Counted from the first letter of the stretch, positions 20,011 through 28,633 are shown. The stretch is 64,000 nt of DNA from Mumia sp. Pv4-285 (GCF_041320275.1 NZ_CP162023.1:2542001-2606000); one strand, 5' to 3'. Notes: generated by a model not told the origin, from the sequence alone. Numbers and translations are program-made.

Positions 20011-21024
20011 ATGCGAGACCTCACCGTGGTGGGGCTGAGCGAGGACCAGCAGTTCCTGGTCCTGCGCGGCCCGGTCGGTGAGCTGTTCCGCGTCGCTGTC
20101 GACGACCGGATGCGCGCCACCCTCAGGAACGACCGGGCACGACTCGGCCAGTTGGAGATAGCGATGGACAGTGCACTGCGTCCGCGAGACATCCAGGCTC
20201 GGATCCGCCGTGGAGAGTCGCCGGAGGAGGTGGCAGCCGCTGCGGAGCTCCCGGTGGAACGGATCTTGGGTTACGCCCACCCCGTCCTCGCCGAGCGCGA
20301 GCACATGGCTGAGCGGGCGCGCGGCGCGACCGTGCGCCGCAAGCACGCGCAGTCGAACGCGCTGACCCTCGGCGAGTCGGTCGACACGACGCTGCGCAGC
20401 CGCGGCATCGATCCCTCCTCCGCCGGATGGGACTCCTACCGCCGTGACGACGCCCGGTGGACGGTCACCGTGCGCGCCGGGGCGGTGTCGGCCGAGTACG
20501 TGTTCGACCCCGCCGGTCGTTACACGTTCGCCGACGACGACGGCGCGCGCGAGCTCGTGGGCGACGTCCCCGAGGCGTCTGACTCGGCCGAGATGGCGAT
20601 CGCCGACGCCGTCTCGCGGCCGGTGGACGTCGTCGAGCTCGGGTCCGACCCCCGCGTCACGTCGCTGCGTCAGGCGCGTGCACGGCGTGCCGCCGCCGCG
20701 AACGACCGCGCCGACGAACAGCTCAGCCTGCACGACATCCCTGGTGTCGTCGAGGACGTCGAGCCGACGCTCGAGCTCGACGAACCGCGTGCCGCCGCGC
20801 CCACGGCACCTCCCGCGCCCAACGACGAGCCACACTCGGACGCGCCGTTCGACGTACCCGCCGCGCGAGGGCCGGAAGAGTCTGCGGACGTCCCGTCGTC
20901 CGACGACGCGGCGGACGACACCCCGGACGGTGCCGACGAGCAGCCGCGCAAGCGGGCCCCTCGGCGTCGCGAGCGCCGCCGGGTCCCGTCGTGGGACGAG
21001 ATCATGTTCGGCGACAAGGCCTGA
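20011..21024 (+). CDS. sepH: Septation protein SepH (DUF3071)
   Basis: Cell-division protein that binds FtsZ and promotes its assembly in actinobacteria. The 337 residues begin MRDLTVVGLSEDQQFLVLR. The conserved N-terminal domain (about 1-165) includes LRPRDIQARIRRGESPEEVA, the helix-turn-helix-like motif of SepH, followed by AHPVLAEREHMAERAR and RRKHAQSN. The C-terminal half is acidic and disordered and ends in a short basic-aromatic motif (RRRERRRVPSWDEIMFG) also typical of the family. Transcribed alone, followed by a strong hairpin. Confidence 0.95.
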   Translation: MRDLTVVGLSEDQQFLVLRGPVGELFRVAVDDRMRATLRNDRARLGQLEIAMDSALRPRDIQARIRRGESPEEVAAAAELPVERILGYAHPVLAEREHMAERARGATVRRKHAQSNALTLGESVDTTLRSRGIDPSSAGWDSYRRDDARWTVTVRAGAVSAEYVFDPAGRYTFADDDGARELVGDVPEASDSAEMAIADAVSRPVDVVELGSDPRVTSLRQARARRAAAANDRADEQLSLHDIPGVVEDVEPTLELDEPRAAAPTAPPAPNDEPHSDAPFDVPAARGPEESADVPSSDDAADDTPDGADEQPRKRAPRRRERRRVPSWDEIMFGDKA

Positions 21025-21048
21025 CAGCCTGCACCACGTCGTACGACT

Positions 21049-21080
21049 AACGCCCCGCCTTCGGTCGAAGGCGGGGCGTT
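21049..21080. terminator. Bidirectional terminator after sepH
   Basis: Perfect 15-bp arms (21049-21063 with 21066-21080) rich in GC, with a minimal loop, followed by GTCGTTGG. Placed between the convergent sepH gene and the lipoprotein gene. Confidence 0.8.
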
Positions 21081-21113
21081 GTCGTTGGCCGCCGGCAGGT
21101 GGCCGACGATGGC

Positions 21114-21509
21114 TCAGCCGACGGCGTCGACCGTCACCGAGCCGCGGCAGATCTGGACCACCGCGAGCTTCTGGCCCGCTGCATCGAACTCGGTGCCGAC
21201 GGTCACGGGGACCGATCGGACGTTGGCCGGGTCGTCTCCGGTGCTCAGCGTGAGGATGGCGGTCGCCTTCTCCGGGTCGACGTCGATCGACCCGACGCCT
21301 GCACCCACGCCCTCGATCAACGGCGTGTTGGTGCCCTGGACGAGGACGGTGCCGCCGTCGGCGGTGCCGAGGCACCCGCTCGAGTCGTCGTCACCCCCGC
21401 CACCGCAGGCACTCAGCGCAGCGCACGCGAGCGCTCCGGCGAGCGCGACCGCCACCCGACGTCCCACCACCGGCGAACCTCCTCGCGCCTTCAGCCCTCG
21501 CACCGTCAT
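21114..21509 (-). CDS. Putative small lipoprotein
   Basis: A 131-residue protein. The N-terminus has positive residues, a hydrophobic stretch ([14 protein letters not shown]) and the lipobox LSAC at about residues 32-35, followed by Gly/Asp-rich linker, so it is probably lipid-anchored outside the membrane. The mature part contains two Cys (one near SSGCLG, one near VQICRG) that may form a disulfide. No known family is recognised. The ATG overlaps the TGA of the TM2 gene (ATGA), so it is co-translated with it. Confidence 0.72.
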   Translation of the reverse strand: MTVRGLKARGGSPVVGRRVAVALAGALACAALSACGGGGDDDSSGCLGTADGGTVLVQGTNTPLIEGVGAGVGSIDVDPEKATAILTLSTGDDPANVRSVPVTVGTEFDAAGQKLAVVQICRGSVTVDAVG

Positions 21510-22057
21510 TCCTTGAGCGGACGACCGGTGGCGTCCGTCGTCAGTCCGTTGGCACCGACGAGATAGAGGATGCCTTCGATGAATCCCCAGATCGCGCCGA
21601 TGCCGCACGTCAGGATCGTGACGATGATCTGGGCGACGCCGATCCCGGTGAAGCCGAGATAGAACCGGTGGATGCCGAACCCGCCCAGGAAGATGCCGAG
21701 CAGCCCGGCCACGAGCTTGCTCTTCGCGTAGGGGTCGACGTAGCCGTACGGAGCACCGTACGGCGGCTGCTGACCGTAGCCGTAGGGCTGCTGACCGTAC
21801 GGCGGTTGCTGACCGTAGCCGTAGGGCTGCTGACCGTACGGCGGCTGCTGACCGTAGCCGTAGCCGGGCTGCTGCGGATCGTAGCCGGGCTGCTGACCGT
21901 ACGGCGCCTCCTGGCCGGTCGCTCCACCGCCGGCGGGGTCCGGCGCCCAGCCCCATCCGCCGTCCGGCGCCTGTGCTGGATCGGGCTGGCTGCTGCCCGG
22001 CCCGCCGGCGTCCGGCGTCGTGGGGTCCGGCTGTCCGGAGGGAGGGGTTTCGGTCAC
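21506..22057 (-). CDS. TM2 domain-containing protein
   Basis: A 183-residue membrane protein. The N-terminal 100 residues are low complexity, rich in Gln, Pro, Gly and Tyr, with repeats of the type [16 protein letters not shown]2 domain follows (about residues 112-175): two transmembrane segments, [21 protein letters not shown] and [19 protein letters not shown], with the DRF-like [10 protein letters not shown] between. TM2 domains are of unknown function. The GTG at 22057 has GAAGGAG 6 bases upstream and is preferred to a GTG 27 bases earlier. Divergent from DUF2630; coupled to a lipoprotein gene. Confidence 0.85.
   Translation of the reverse strand: MTETPPSGQPDPTTPDAGGPGSSQPDPAQAPDGGWGWAPDPAGGGATGQEAPYGQQPGYDPQQPGYGYGQQPPYGQQPYGYGQQPPYGQQPYGYGQQPPYGAPYGYVDPYAKSKLVAGLLGIFLGGFGIHRFYLGFTGIGVAQIIVTILTCGIGAIWGFIEGILYLVGANGLTTDATGRPLKE
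21767..21863. repeat. 39-bp tandem repeat inside the TM2 gene
   Basis: Two nearly identical 39-bp units (21767-21805 and 21806-21844, differing at the first base) and a partial third encode the 13-residue [13 protein letters not shown] repeat. Copy number may vary between strains through slippage. Confidence 0.85.
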
Positions 22058-22149
22058 AGCTGCTCCTTCGTGATGGCTTCCCACACCCTAGCGGTCGCCG
22101 GTCGACCGCCCGGCGGCCTACGGTGGTGGCAACACGTCAGGAGGCGCGT

Positions 22150-22398
22150 ATGACGACCGAGCACGACATCCTGGGCACGATCTCCTCGCTCGTGGCCGAG
22201 GAGAAGGACCTGCGGAGCCGCCGCGAACGCGGTGAGACCGACGCGGACACCGAGCTGGCACGGCTCGCCGAGGTGGAGACCCAGCTCGACCAGTGCTGGG
22301 ACCTGCTCCGCCAGCGGCGGGCGAAGGAGGAGTTCGGCGAGGACCCCGCGACAGCGAAGGTCCGGCCGGCCGACGAGGTCGAGGGCTACCTCAGCTGA
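22150..22398 (+). CDS. DUF2630 family protein
   Basis: An 82-residue, highly charged, all-helical protein with the family's HDILGTISSLVAEEKDLR and LAEVETQLDQCWDLLRQRRA segments, probably a small coiled-coil hairpin. Function unknown. ATG with AGGAGG 5 bases upstream; an alternative reading beginning further upstream would run through the divergent promoter. Followed 44 bases later by the NYN-domain gene. Confidence 0.9.
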   Translation: MTTEHDILGTISSLVAEEKDLRSRRERGETDADTELARLAEVETQLDQCWDLLRQRRAKEEFGEDPATAKVRPADEVEGYLS

Positions 22399-22442
22399 TC
22401 TCGCCTCCGGCGGCACCTTGGTAGCCGTACTAGCCTGACCAG

Positions 22443-23486
22443 ATGACTCGGCTCGCTCGATCTGATCGGCACGCCATCCTCGTCGACGCGGGCTATCTGC
22501 TCGCCTCGTCGGCGCAGGTCCTCGTCGGCACCTCGTTGCGCCGCGCGATCGCCGTCAGCTGGGAACGCCTCGTCACCGGCATCAAGACGTCCGTCGCCGA
22601 GACGACGGACACCGATCTGCTGCGCGTGTTCTGGTACGACGCCGCGAACGCGCAGGCGACGCGACAGCTGTCGGAGGAGCACAACCTCGTCTCGCTGCTG
22701 CCGGACGTGAAGCTCCGCCTCGGTCGCGTCAACAACGAAGGCGCCCAGAAGGGCGTGGACACCCGCATCGCCCTCGACCTGGTCAACCTCGCCCTCCAGG
22801 GTGCCGTCGCCGAGATCTATCTCGTGTCGGGCGACGACGACCTGACCGAGGCCGTGGACATGGCACAGGACTACGGGGTCCGCGTGACGCTGTTCAACGT
22901 CCCGAACGACACTTCGCGGATCGGCGTCCACGCGACGGCGATGAACCTCGCGAGGGTCGTCGACGAACGCCTGCGGATCCCGATCGATCTCCTGCGCACG
23001 GTGATCACGCCGTCCCCCCGGCCGCTCGAGAAGCCGCTCGCCCCGGTCGCCGAGGCCGCAGCGGTTGCCGGCGTGGCCGTCCGCGAGCCCGAGGCGGCTC
23101 CGGCGCTTCGGATCCCCACACCGTCGGACGTCGCCCGGCTGCACCCGGCCCCCGCGCCACCGGCCGAGCAGGTCGAGCCCACCGTCGCCCTCGCCTGGAG
23201 CAGCAGCACCGGACAGGGCGGTCGACGCGGCGGCGACCCTGACGCCGACCTGCGGGAGCAGATCCCGGAGGTGGTGAGGGCCGTCGTCCGCAACTGGCTC
23301 GACTCTGCCACCCAGGCCGACGTCCGTGCCCTGATCTCGACCCGCCCGACGATACCCGGGGACGTCGACTCGACGTTGCTCACCGATCTCGTCGCCCGCA
23401 GCGACGACCGGTACCGGATCCTCCAGACCGAGACGCGCTGGCAGCTGCGCGAGGCGTTCTGGTCCGAGATCGACCAGCACGTCTAG
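22443..23486 (+). CDS. NYN domain-containing protein (PIN-like RNase fold)
   Basis: A 347-residue protein. Residues 8-180 form an NYN domain, the PIN-like nuclease fold (LabA type): DAGYLLASSA supplies the first catalytic Asp, KGVDTRIALDLVNLA the central Asp and VSGDDDLTEAV the third acidic cluster; all active-site acids are present. The middle (about 185-265) is Pro/Ala-rich. The last 80 residues form a helical domain ending RWQLREAFWSEIDQHV. An RNA-cleaving role is inferred from the fold. Transcribed with, or just after, the DUF2630 gene; convergent with a TetR gene. Confidence 0.88.
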   Translation: MTRLARSDRHAILVDAGYLLASSAQVLVGTSLRRAIAVSWERLVTGIKTSVAETTDTDLLRVFWYDAANAQATRQLSEEHNLVSLLPDVKLRLGRVNNEGAQKGVDTRIALDLVNLALQGAVAEIYLVSGDDDLTEAVDMAQDYGVRVTLFNVPNDTSRIGVHATAMNLARVVDERLRIPIDLLRTVITPSPRPLEKPLAPVAEAAAVAGVAVREPEAAPALRIPTPSDVARLHPAPAPPAEQVEPTVALAWSSSTGQGGRRGGDPDADLREQIPEVVRAVVRNWLDSATQADVRALISTRPTIPGDVDSTLLTDLVARSDDRYRILQTETRWQLREAFWSEIDQHV

Positions 23487-23498
23487 CAGGCGGCCGGC

Positions 23499-24119
23499 TC
23501 AGGGGCGGAGGAACCGGTCGAGCATGGTCGTGAGCTCTTGGTCGAGAGCGTCGAGGTCGCCTTCATCGACGAACACGGGCGCCGTGAGGACGAAGGCCCA
23601 GGCGTCCAGGAGGACCGCCGACGCCAGCACCGACGTGTCGCCGTCCCGGATCGACCCGTCGGCCTGCCCGTCGCGGATGAGGTCCTCCAGGAGGCGTGCC
23701 TGCTCCTGGGTGCTGCGTCCTCGTCGATGCAGGATGTAGGGCGCGAGGAAGCCGGGATCGAGCTCGACGATGCGTCGCAGCAGCGGGAGCCTGCGCGTCT
23801 CGCGGACCATGCCGACGGTGATCACCACGAGCATCGTGCGTGCGTCGCCACCGGAGATGCCCCGGATCACCGCCTCCAGCATCCGGTGGAACTCGCGCGT
23901 GAACAGGTCGGCGACCACGCCGTTGACGTTCGGCCAGGTCCGGTAGAGCGTCGCCCGCGAGACGTCGGCACGTCGCGCCAGATCGGCCATGGTGAGACCG
24001 CGCAGGCCCACCTCGACCACGAGGTCGCGGGCGGCGTCGAGCACGCGGTCGCGGGGGATGGCGTTGTGGGCGCGCAACGGCTGGGAGGATCGGTCGAAGC
24101 CCTGACCGTGCGACAGCAT
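23499..24119 (-). CDS. TetR-family transcriptional regulator
   Basis: A 206-residue protein. The N-terminal helix-turn-helix (about residues 25-70) has the TetR signature GLTMADLARRADVSRATLYRTW. The C-terminal ligand domain is helical and variable. A natural target would be the neighbouring divergent gene at 24202 or itself; the gap of 82 bases could hold the operator, but I see no clear palindrome. The ATG at 24119 is preferred over a TTG two codons upstream. The ligand is unknown. Confidence 0.9.
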   Translation of the reverse strand: MLSHGQGFDRSSQPLRAHNAIPRDRVLDAARDLVVEVGLRGLTMADLARRADVSRATLYRTWPNVNGVVADLFTREFHRMLEAVIRGISGGDARTMLVVITVGMVRETRRLPLLRRIVELDPGFLAPYILHRRGRSTQEQARLLEDLIRDGQADGSIRDGDTSVLASAVLLDAWAFVLTAPVFVDEGDLDALDQELTTMLDRFLRP

Positions 24120-24201
24120 GCGCAAACTCTAGCGTCGTCGGGGGGTCCTCCGCCGTGGATCGTCGCGCGCCCCGGACCGACTGTCGTCTAGGCTCGGCCG
24201 G

Positions 24202-24927
24202 GTGAACGTCGGTCTCATTCTCCGGGTCGTCGTCGCCACGGTGGTGACGACCGTGATCACGGCCGGTCTGGTCCCCGGCCCCGCCGCCGCGGCCGGGTCC
24301 GGCAAGGTCGTGAGCCGCAGCGCGACGCTGTACGAGGACTGCTTCGGGCACCCCTTCTCGTACGCGCTCTCCGACGTGGGCGAGGGCTGGCGTCTCACGG
24401 TCGAGCTCGTCGCATCGAGCGGTCGCGTGGTCGACCGTTCGGTCGTCACCCCGGGCGAGGGCACCTCCGGACGGGGCGCGTTCCGCGTCTGTGCCGGCTC
24501 GGTCCGCCCGGGTGTGTTCACGGTCCGCTCCCGCGTGACGTGGCCGGCGGAGGCGGGGCGCAGCGCGCTCCCGCTCGCGAGCAGCAGGCTCAGCCTGCGC
24601 CGCCCGACCAGCGCCACCAAGATCTCCGTCCGCCCGCGGCGGCCCCGCGTCGGCGCCAAGCTCCGCCTGCGGGCGACGGTGACGGTCGCCCGTCCGTACG
24701 GTCGGTTCCCGAAGGCCGGCGTGCGCGTCGTCGCGTCGGTGCGCCGGCAGGGCGCCTGGCGGCGGATCGGCCCTGTTCGCTACACCAACGCGAACGGCGT
24801 CGCGACCTTCCGGGTCCGCTGGCGGGCGAAGTCACCCAGAAAGGTCCGGGTCACGACGACCCGTACGCGCTACCACTCACGCTCGAGCTCGCGGGCGGTC
24901 ACCGTCCGGAGCCGCGGCAAGGACTGA
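24202..24927 (+). CDS. Secreted basic protein of unknown function
   Basis: A 241-residue protein. The first about 33 residues form a signal peptide (hydrophobic VVVATVVTTVITAGLV, then AAAA). The mature part is very rich in Arg, and two Cys (about 48 and 101) may form a disulfide. The C-terminal half has a beta-rich, Ig-like pattern (LRLRATVTV, GVRVVASVRR, NGVATFRVRWRAK), as in bacterial Ig-like or polysaccharide-associated extracellular domains. No specific family recognised. GTG start. Convergent with the 49-residue gene. Confidence 0.7.
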   Translation: MNVGLILRVVVATVVTTVITAGLVPGPAAAAGSGKVVSRSATLYEDCFGHPFSYALSDVGEGWRLTVELVASSGRVVDRSVVTPGEGTSGRGAFRVCAGSVRPGVFTVRSRVTWPAEAGRSALPLASSRLSLRRPTSATKISVRPRRPRVGAKLRLRATVTVARPYGRFPKAGVRVVASVRRQGAWRRIGPVRYTNANGVATFRVRWRAKSPRKVRVTTTRTRYHSRSSSRAVTVRSRGKD

Positions 24928-24944
24928 GGTCCGCCCACCTCTGG

Positions 24945-25094
24945 TCAGCTCGTGGTGACGCGGTCGGACTGGTCCGACTCCGGTTCCTCCGGTCGTACGG
25001 AGTTCTCGACGTCCGCGGCGGGCAGTTCGCACACCCCGTCCACGCACATCGGCGCATCTCCCCCGACCATCTGGAACGGCGTCGGGTCCGTCAC
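24945..25094 (-). CDS. 49-residue CxxxxC protein coupled to the DsbA-like gene
   Basis: A 49-residue protein starting MTDPTPFQMVGGDAPMC. Cys17 and Cys22 (CVDGVC) are followed by an acidic tail. Its GTG start overlaps the TGA of the DsbA-family gene (GTGA), so it is translated with it. No signal peptide. The two closely spaced Cys suggest a redox or metal site, perhaps a substrate or partner of the oxidoreductase; that is inference. Too short for a firm family assignment. Confidence 0.7.
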   Translation of the reverse strand: MTDPTPFQMVGGDAPMCVDGVCELPAADVENSVRPEEPESDQSDRVTTS

Positions 25095-25756
25095 CGGGCC
25101 ACCGCCTCGGCGGCGACCGTCGAGAGGACCTGGGCGAACGCCTGCGGCTCTTGGGCCCCCGACACTCCGTACCGTCCCTCGACCACGAAGAACGGCACGC
25201 CGTTGATGCCGTAGGCCTGGGCCTGGGCGATGTCGGCCCGGACGTCGTCGGCGTACGACTCGTCCGCCAGGACCTGGAGCACCTCGTCCCGATCGAGACC
25301 GGCCTCTGCGGCGAGGTCGGCGAGCTCGTCGTCGTGCCCGACGTGGCGCCCCTCCTCGAAGTAGGCCGTGAAGAGCCGCTCGACGACATCGAGCTGGATG
25401 CCCCGCGCCTTGGCGAGGTGCAGCACCTGGTGCGCCTTCAGCGTCTTGGTGTGCTTGAGCGCCTCGAAGTCGTACGCGAGACCGACGCTCGCCGCGATGT
25501 CCGTGACTTGCGTCAGCATCTGGTGCACGCGTGCCTCGTCGAGGCCCTTGTGGCCGGCGAGGAACTCCACCTCCGACCCCTCGAAGTCGACGGGCGTGTC
25601 GGGAGCCAGCTCGAACGAGTGGTACTCGACCTCGATCTCGCGGTCGCCCCCGGCTGCCCTGTACTCGTCGACGCCGGCTTCGAACCGCCGCTTCCCGATG
25701 AAGCACCACGGGCAGGCGATGTCGGACCACACGTCGACCTTCAGGGGATCAGTCAT
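25091..25756 (-). CDS. DsbA-family oxidoreductase (FrnE-like)
   Basis: Thioredoxin-fold protein of 221 residues with the active-site motif CPWC at residues 15-18 (SDIACPWCFIGKRRFE) and the cis-Pro region INGVPFFVV near residue 190. The helical insertion between them is typical of FrnE-type 2-hydroxychromene-isomerase/DsbA relatives. There is no signal peptide, so it acts in the cytoplasm, presumably as a thiol-disulfide oxidoreductase; FrnE homologues are linked to oxidative-stress tolerance. ATG start at 25756. A 49-residue dicysteine protein is coupled downstream. Confidence 0.93.
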   Translation of the reverse strand: MTDPLKVDVWSDIACPWCFIGKRRFEAGVDEYRAAGGDREIEVEYHSFELAPDTPVDFEGSEVEFLAGHKGLDEARVHQMLTQVTDIAASVGLAYDFEALKHTKTLKAHQVLHLAKARGIQLDVVERLFTAYFEEGRHVGHDDELADLAAEAGLDRDEVLQVLADESYADDVRADIAQAQAYGINGVPFFVVEGRYGVSGAQEPQAFAQVLSTVAAEAVAR

Positions 25757-25804
25757 ACCCGTACGAACGTCGCCCGGCGCGGCAGCATTCCCGCGCGGCG
25801 GCCC

Positions 25805-27613
25805 TCAGGCGCCGTCCCGCGGGGGCTCGCTCCCGTCGTCGGCGGCGGCGGTGACGTCGTCCACCGGCAGCGCCTCCTCACGCTCGACGGGTTCCGTCGA
25901 GATCGAGAACCCCTCGCCGTGCTCCTCGATGCCGGCCTCGACCGCCTCGCGGACGAGCTCGACCGCCACCGCACGGCGTACCATCAAGGCGTCGGTGCGC
26001 AGGTCGAGCCACAGCACGTACGTGATGCCGACCATGATGACCGCGAACGGCAACGAGGTCACGACGGTGATGCTCTGCAGGCCCGCGAGCGCGTCGTCAC
26101 CACCGAGGACCAGCATGATCGCCGCCACGGCACCGGTCGCGGCACCCCAGAAGACGACGACGCCCTTGCTCGGCTCGACCGCGCCGTGCTGCGAGAGGCT
26201 GCCCATCACGATCGACGCCGCGTCCGCACCGGAGACGAAGAAGATCGCGACCAGGACCATCACCAGGACCGACGTGACGGTCGCCATCGGATACTGCTCG
26301 AGCAGCTGGAACAGCGCGAAGTCGCTGTTGACGGCTCCCTCGGCGTCGGTCAACGCACCCGTGACGTCCTGCTCGTGGATCGCGGAGGTCCCGAAGATCG
26401 AGAACCAGACGAGGCTCACCAGAGTCGGCACCAGAAGGACGCCCGTCACGAACTGCCGGATCGTACGCCCCCGGCTGATGCGTGCGATGAACATCCCGAC
26501 GAACGGCGTCCACGAGATCCACCACGCCCAGTAGAAGACGGTCCAGAGCGAGAGCCACTCCTGCATCTCCGGCCCGCCCGTGGCGTCGGTGCGCGACGCC
26601 ATCTCGGGCATCTCGCCCAGGTAGGCGCCGATCGTCTCCGGGATGACGTTGAGGATGAGGAGGGTCGGGCCGACGACGAACACGAAGCCCGCGAGCGCGA
26701 CGGCGAGGACCATGTTGGTGTTCGCGAGCCACTGGATCCCTCGCGCGATGCCGGAGACGGCCGACACGATGAACGCGGCGGTGAGGATGGTGATGATCGC
26801 CACCAGTGCCGGCTCGCCGACCGGTCCGGTCCAGTCGAGGAACTCGAGTCCGGCTCCGATCTGCAGCGCGCCGAGCCCGAGCGACACCGCCGACCCGAAC
26901 AACGTCGCGAAGATCGCGAGGATGTCGATGATCTTGCCCGCCGGCCCGTCCGTCCGGGGGCCGAGCAACGGGCGGAACACCGACGACACCAGCTGGGACC
27001 GCCCCCGGCGGAACGTGCTGTACGCGATGGCCAGCCCGACCACCGCGTAGATGGCCCAGGGGTGCAGGCCCCAGTGGAACATCGTCGTCGCCATGGCCAC
27101 ACGCATCGCCTCGGCCGTCTCCGGCTCCGCCGTGCCGGGCGGCGGGGAGACGTAGTGCGACAACGGTTCGGCCACGCCGAAGAACATGAGACCGATCCCC
27201 ATGCCGGCGCTGAACATCATCGCGATCCAGGAGACGGTCTTGAACTCCGGTACGGCATCGTCCGCCCCGAGCGGGATGTTGCCGTACCGGGATGCCGCGA
27301 TCCAGATCACGTAGACCACGAAGTAGCTGGCCACGAGGACGTAGAACCAGCCTGCGTTGGTGATCACCCACGACTGCGACTCGCTGGCCGCCTTGCTCAA
27401 CGACTCGGTCCCGATCGCTCCCCACGCCACGAAGGCGATGGAGATCGCCGCCGTGATGCCGAACACGACCTTGTCGATCGGCCGCTCCTGGCCTGCGCCG
27501 AGTGGTCGGGTCAGCCGTCCGCGGAGTGCGTCGTCGGACCACGAGGTCAGCCGTTGCCGAGGCGCTCGACGCCGCGGCCGTGAGTCCCGTCGCTCTGGTG
27601 GTTTGATCGTCAT
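25805..27613 (-). CDS. BCCT-family betaine/choline/carnitine transporter
   Basis: A 602-residue secondary transporter with 12 transmembrane segments. The BCCT signature is clear: [20 protein letters not shown] followed by SRGRTIRQF, and [18 protein letters not shown] near residue 190. BCCT carriers take up compatible solutes (glycine betaine, choline) with Na+ or H+, often under osmotic control. An Arg/Pro-rich cytosolic N-terminus (about 45 residues) and an acidic C-terminal tail (about 70 residues) may be the osmosensing ends. ATG at 27613 with AAGGGGGGAC upstream; the reading frame extends further but without support. Divergent from the cold-shock gene with a 273-base gap. Confidence 0.93.
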   Translation of the reverse strand: MTIKPPERRDSRPRRRAPRQRLTSWSDDALRGRLTRPLGAGQERPIDKVVFGITAAISIAFVAWGAIGTESLSKAASESQSWVITNAGWFYVLVASYFVVYVIWIAASRYGNIPLGADDAVPEFKTVSWIAMMFSAGMGIGLMFFGVAEPLSHYVSPPPGTAEPETAEAMRVAMATTMFHWGLHPWAIYAVVGLAIAYSTFRRGRSQLVSSVFRPLLGPRTDGPAGKIIDILAIFATLFGSAVSLGLGALQIGAGLEFLDWTGPVGEPALVAIITILTAAFIVSAVSGIARGIQWLANTNMVLAVALAGFVFVVGPTLLILNVIPETIGAYLGEMPEMASRTDATGGPEMQEWLSLWTVFYWAWWISWTPFVGMFIARISRGRTIRQFVTGVLLVPTLVSLVWFSIFGTSAIHEQDVTGALTDAEGAVNSDFALFQLLEQYPMATVTSVLVMVLVAIFFVSGADAASIVMGSLSQHGAVEPSKGVVVFWGAATGAVAAIMLVLGGDDALAGLQSITVVTSLPFAVIMVGITYVLWLDLRTDALMVRRAVAVELVREAVEAGIEEHGEGFSISTEPVEREEALPVDDVTAAADDGSEPPRDGA

Positions 27614-27752
27614 GGGTCCCCCCTTCGCACCCCGATCATCCCGCGACGGGACGCCGACGCCACCCGAAACCGCGTGTCGCTGACCGCCGGAAGCAACCGA
27701 GTACCTGCTAGGGTTCAGGAAGTAGTTGTTCGGTTCAGCGCAGGTGGATGTC

Positions 27753-27788
27753 CGCGCCAACGGTTCGACCGTTGGCGCGTTTGTCTTA
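27753..27788 (+). promoter_or_regulatory. Terminator-like hairpin in the cold-shock gene leader
   Basis: A perfect 12-bp stem (CGCGCCAACGGT at 27753-27764 with its complement at 27768-27779), a 3-base TCG loop, then TTTGTCTTAT. This is a canonical intrinsic-terminator shape about 100 bases upstream of the cold-shock ATG. A TAGGGT that could be a -10 box lies at 27709-27714, so the hairpin would be inside the 5' leader and could act as an attenuator or cold-responsive element. If the promoter is downstream instead, it would only be a terminator. Confidence 0.5.
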
Positions 27789-27886
27789 TCTGGGCCGGGC
27801 GCACCATCGCGACCTTTCGCGGTGGTGGAGCAATGTGCACGGGGGTCGGCAACGGCCGGCTCCACAGTTCGACGAAAGAGCAAGAA

Positions 27887-28090
27887 ATGTCGCAAGGCAC
27901 CGTGAAGTGGTTCAACGACGAGAAGGGCTTCGGCTTCATCGCGCAGGACGGTGGCGGTGACGACGTGTTCGTCCACTACACCGCGATCTCCGGCAACGGC
28001 TTCCGCACGCTGGCCGAGAACCAGCGCGTGGAGTTCGATGTCACCCAGGGCCAGAAGGGCCCCCAGGCGGAGAACGTTCGCGCCATCTGA
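27887..28090 (+). CDS. cspA: CspA-family cold shock protein
   Basis: A 67-residue OB-fold RNA chaperone. It starts [18 protein letters not shown] and has the RNP1 (KGFGFI) and RNP2 (DVFVHY) motifs, [13 protein letters not shown] and the terminal QGPQAENV type ([11 protein letters not shown] here). It binds single-stranded nucleic acids and melts secondary structure, in the cytoplasm. Ribosome site GAAAGAG/AAGAA. It has a long leader with a strong hairpin (27753-27788) and a very strong terminator after the stop (28118-28155). Confidence 0.96.
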   Translation: MSQGTVKWFNDEKGFGFIAQDGGGDDVFVHYTAISGNGFRTLAENQRVEFDVTQGQKGPQAENVRAI

Positions 28091-28117
28091 GAAGTCGTCT
28101 CCTACCGAGACTTCTGA

Positions 28118-28155
28118 CGAGGGCCCCGACACCGGAAACGGTGTCGGGGCCCTCG
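28118..28155 (+). terminator. Strong terminator after the cold-shock gene
   Basis: A perfect 17-bp stem (28118-28134 with 28139-28155) closed by a GAAA tetraloop, followed by TTCGTCC, 27 bases after the stop codon. A smaller 6-bp hairpin (GAAGTC / GACTTC) precedes it at 28091-28115. Confidence 0.85.
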
Positions 28156-28159
28156 TTCG

Positions 28160-28633
28160 TCCGTGCAAGAGATCGTGCTCGGCGTTGCCGACGACGGGAG
28201 CTCCCGAGCGCGTGAGGTGATGAGACCTGAGCCGCCGCGAGGGCGGGGTCGCGGATCGACGTCAGAAGCGATCCGGTCCGTCCACGTCTTGCGTACTCCG
28301 TACCCCCGCAGCGGAGCGCGCAAGACGTGGACGAGAAGCCCGGAGTCCTCCGGACCAGAACCACCAGAGACCAGGTCTCGCGATGGCGTGCCACCATCTG
28401 ACCGCCCGCGCGGGCACCCTCGCAAGGGTTGCAGCGGGGTTGCAGCACTGAATTCGCGTTGCTGCAGGTCCATTGCAGCGGGAATGTCAAAGTCAAAGCT
28501 CGTTCGCATCTCAACTATAACCGTTGGGATTTCAACCACAGGAAAAACGTGTCAACTACTGTCGCGCCGGGCATCGACGCTCTACGGTGAGGGCCTACAA
28601 CGGACATTCCGCCGGAGGCGACGGGGGTACGGC
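28160..28633. other. Structured non-coding region between cspA and the GAF regulator
   Basis: I find no supported gene here. It holds several inverted repeats: perfect 15-bp arms at 28279-28293 and 28319-28333 with an inner CTCCG/CGGAG pair, the palindrome CCGGAGTCCTCCGG and GAGACC-A-GGTCTC. TTGCAGC occurs three times at about 28437-28480. From about 28485 it becomes AT-rich, with TCAAC at 28511, 28532 and 28552 (about two helical turns apart), probably the promoter and regulator site of the GAF gene. An RNA gene is possible but not shown. Confidence 0.5.

Noticed and set aside
25151-27583. An 810-codon plus-strand frame antisense to the DsbA-like and BCCT genes
   Set aside because: It overlaps two genes with clear family motifs, and its product is His/Arg/Asp-rich without domain features.
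28163-28633. In-frame upstream extension of the GAF regulator gene, adding about 157 codons
   Set aside because: The extension runs through palindromes and AT-rich promoter-like sequence; family alignment begins at the ATG at 28634.
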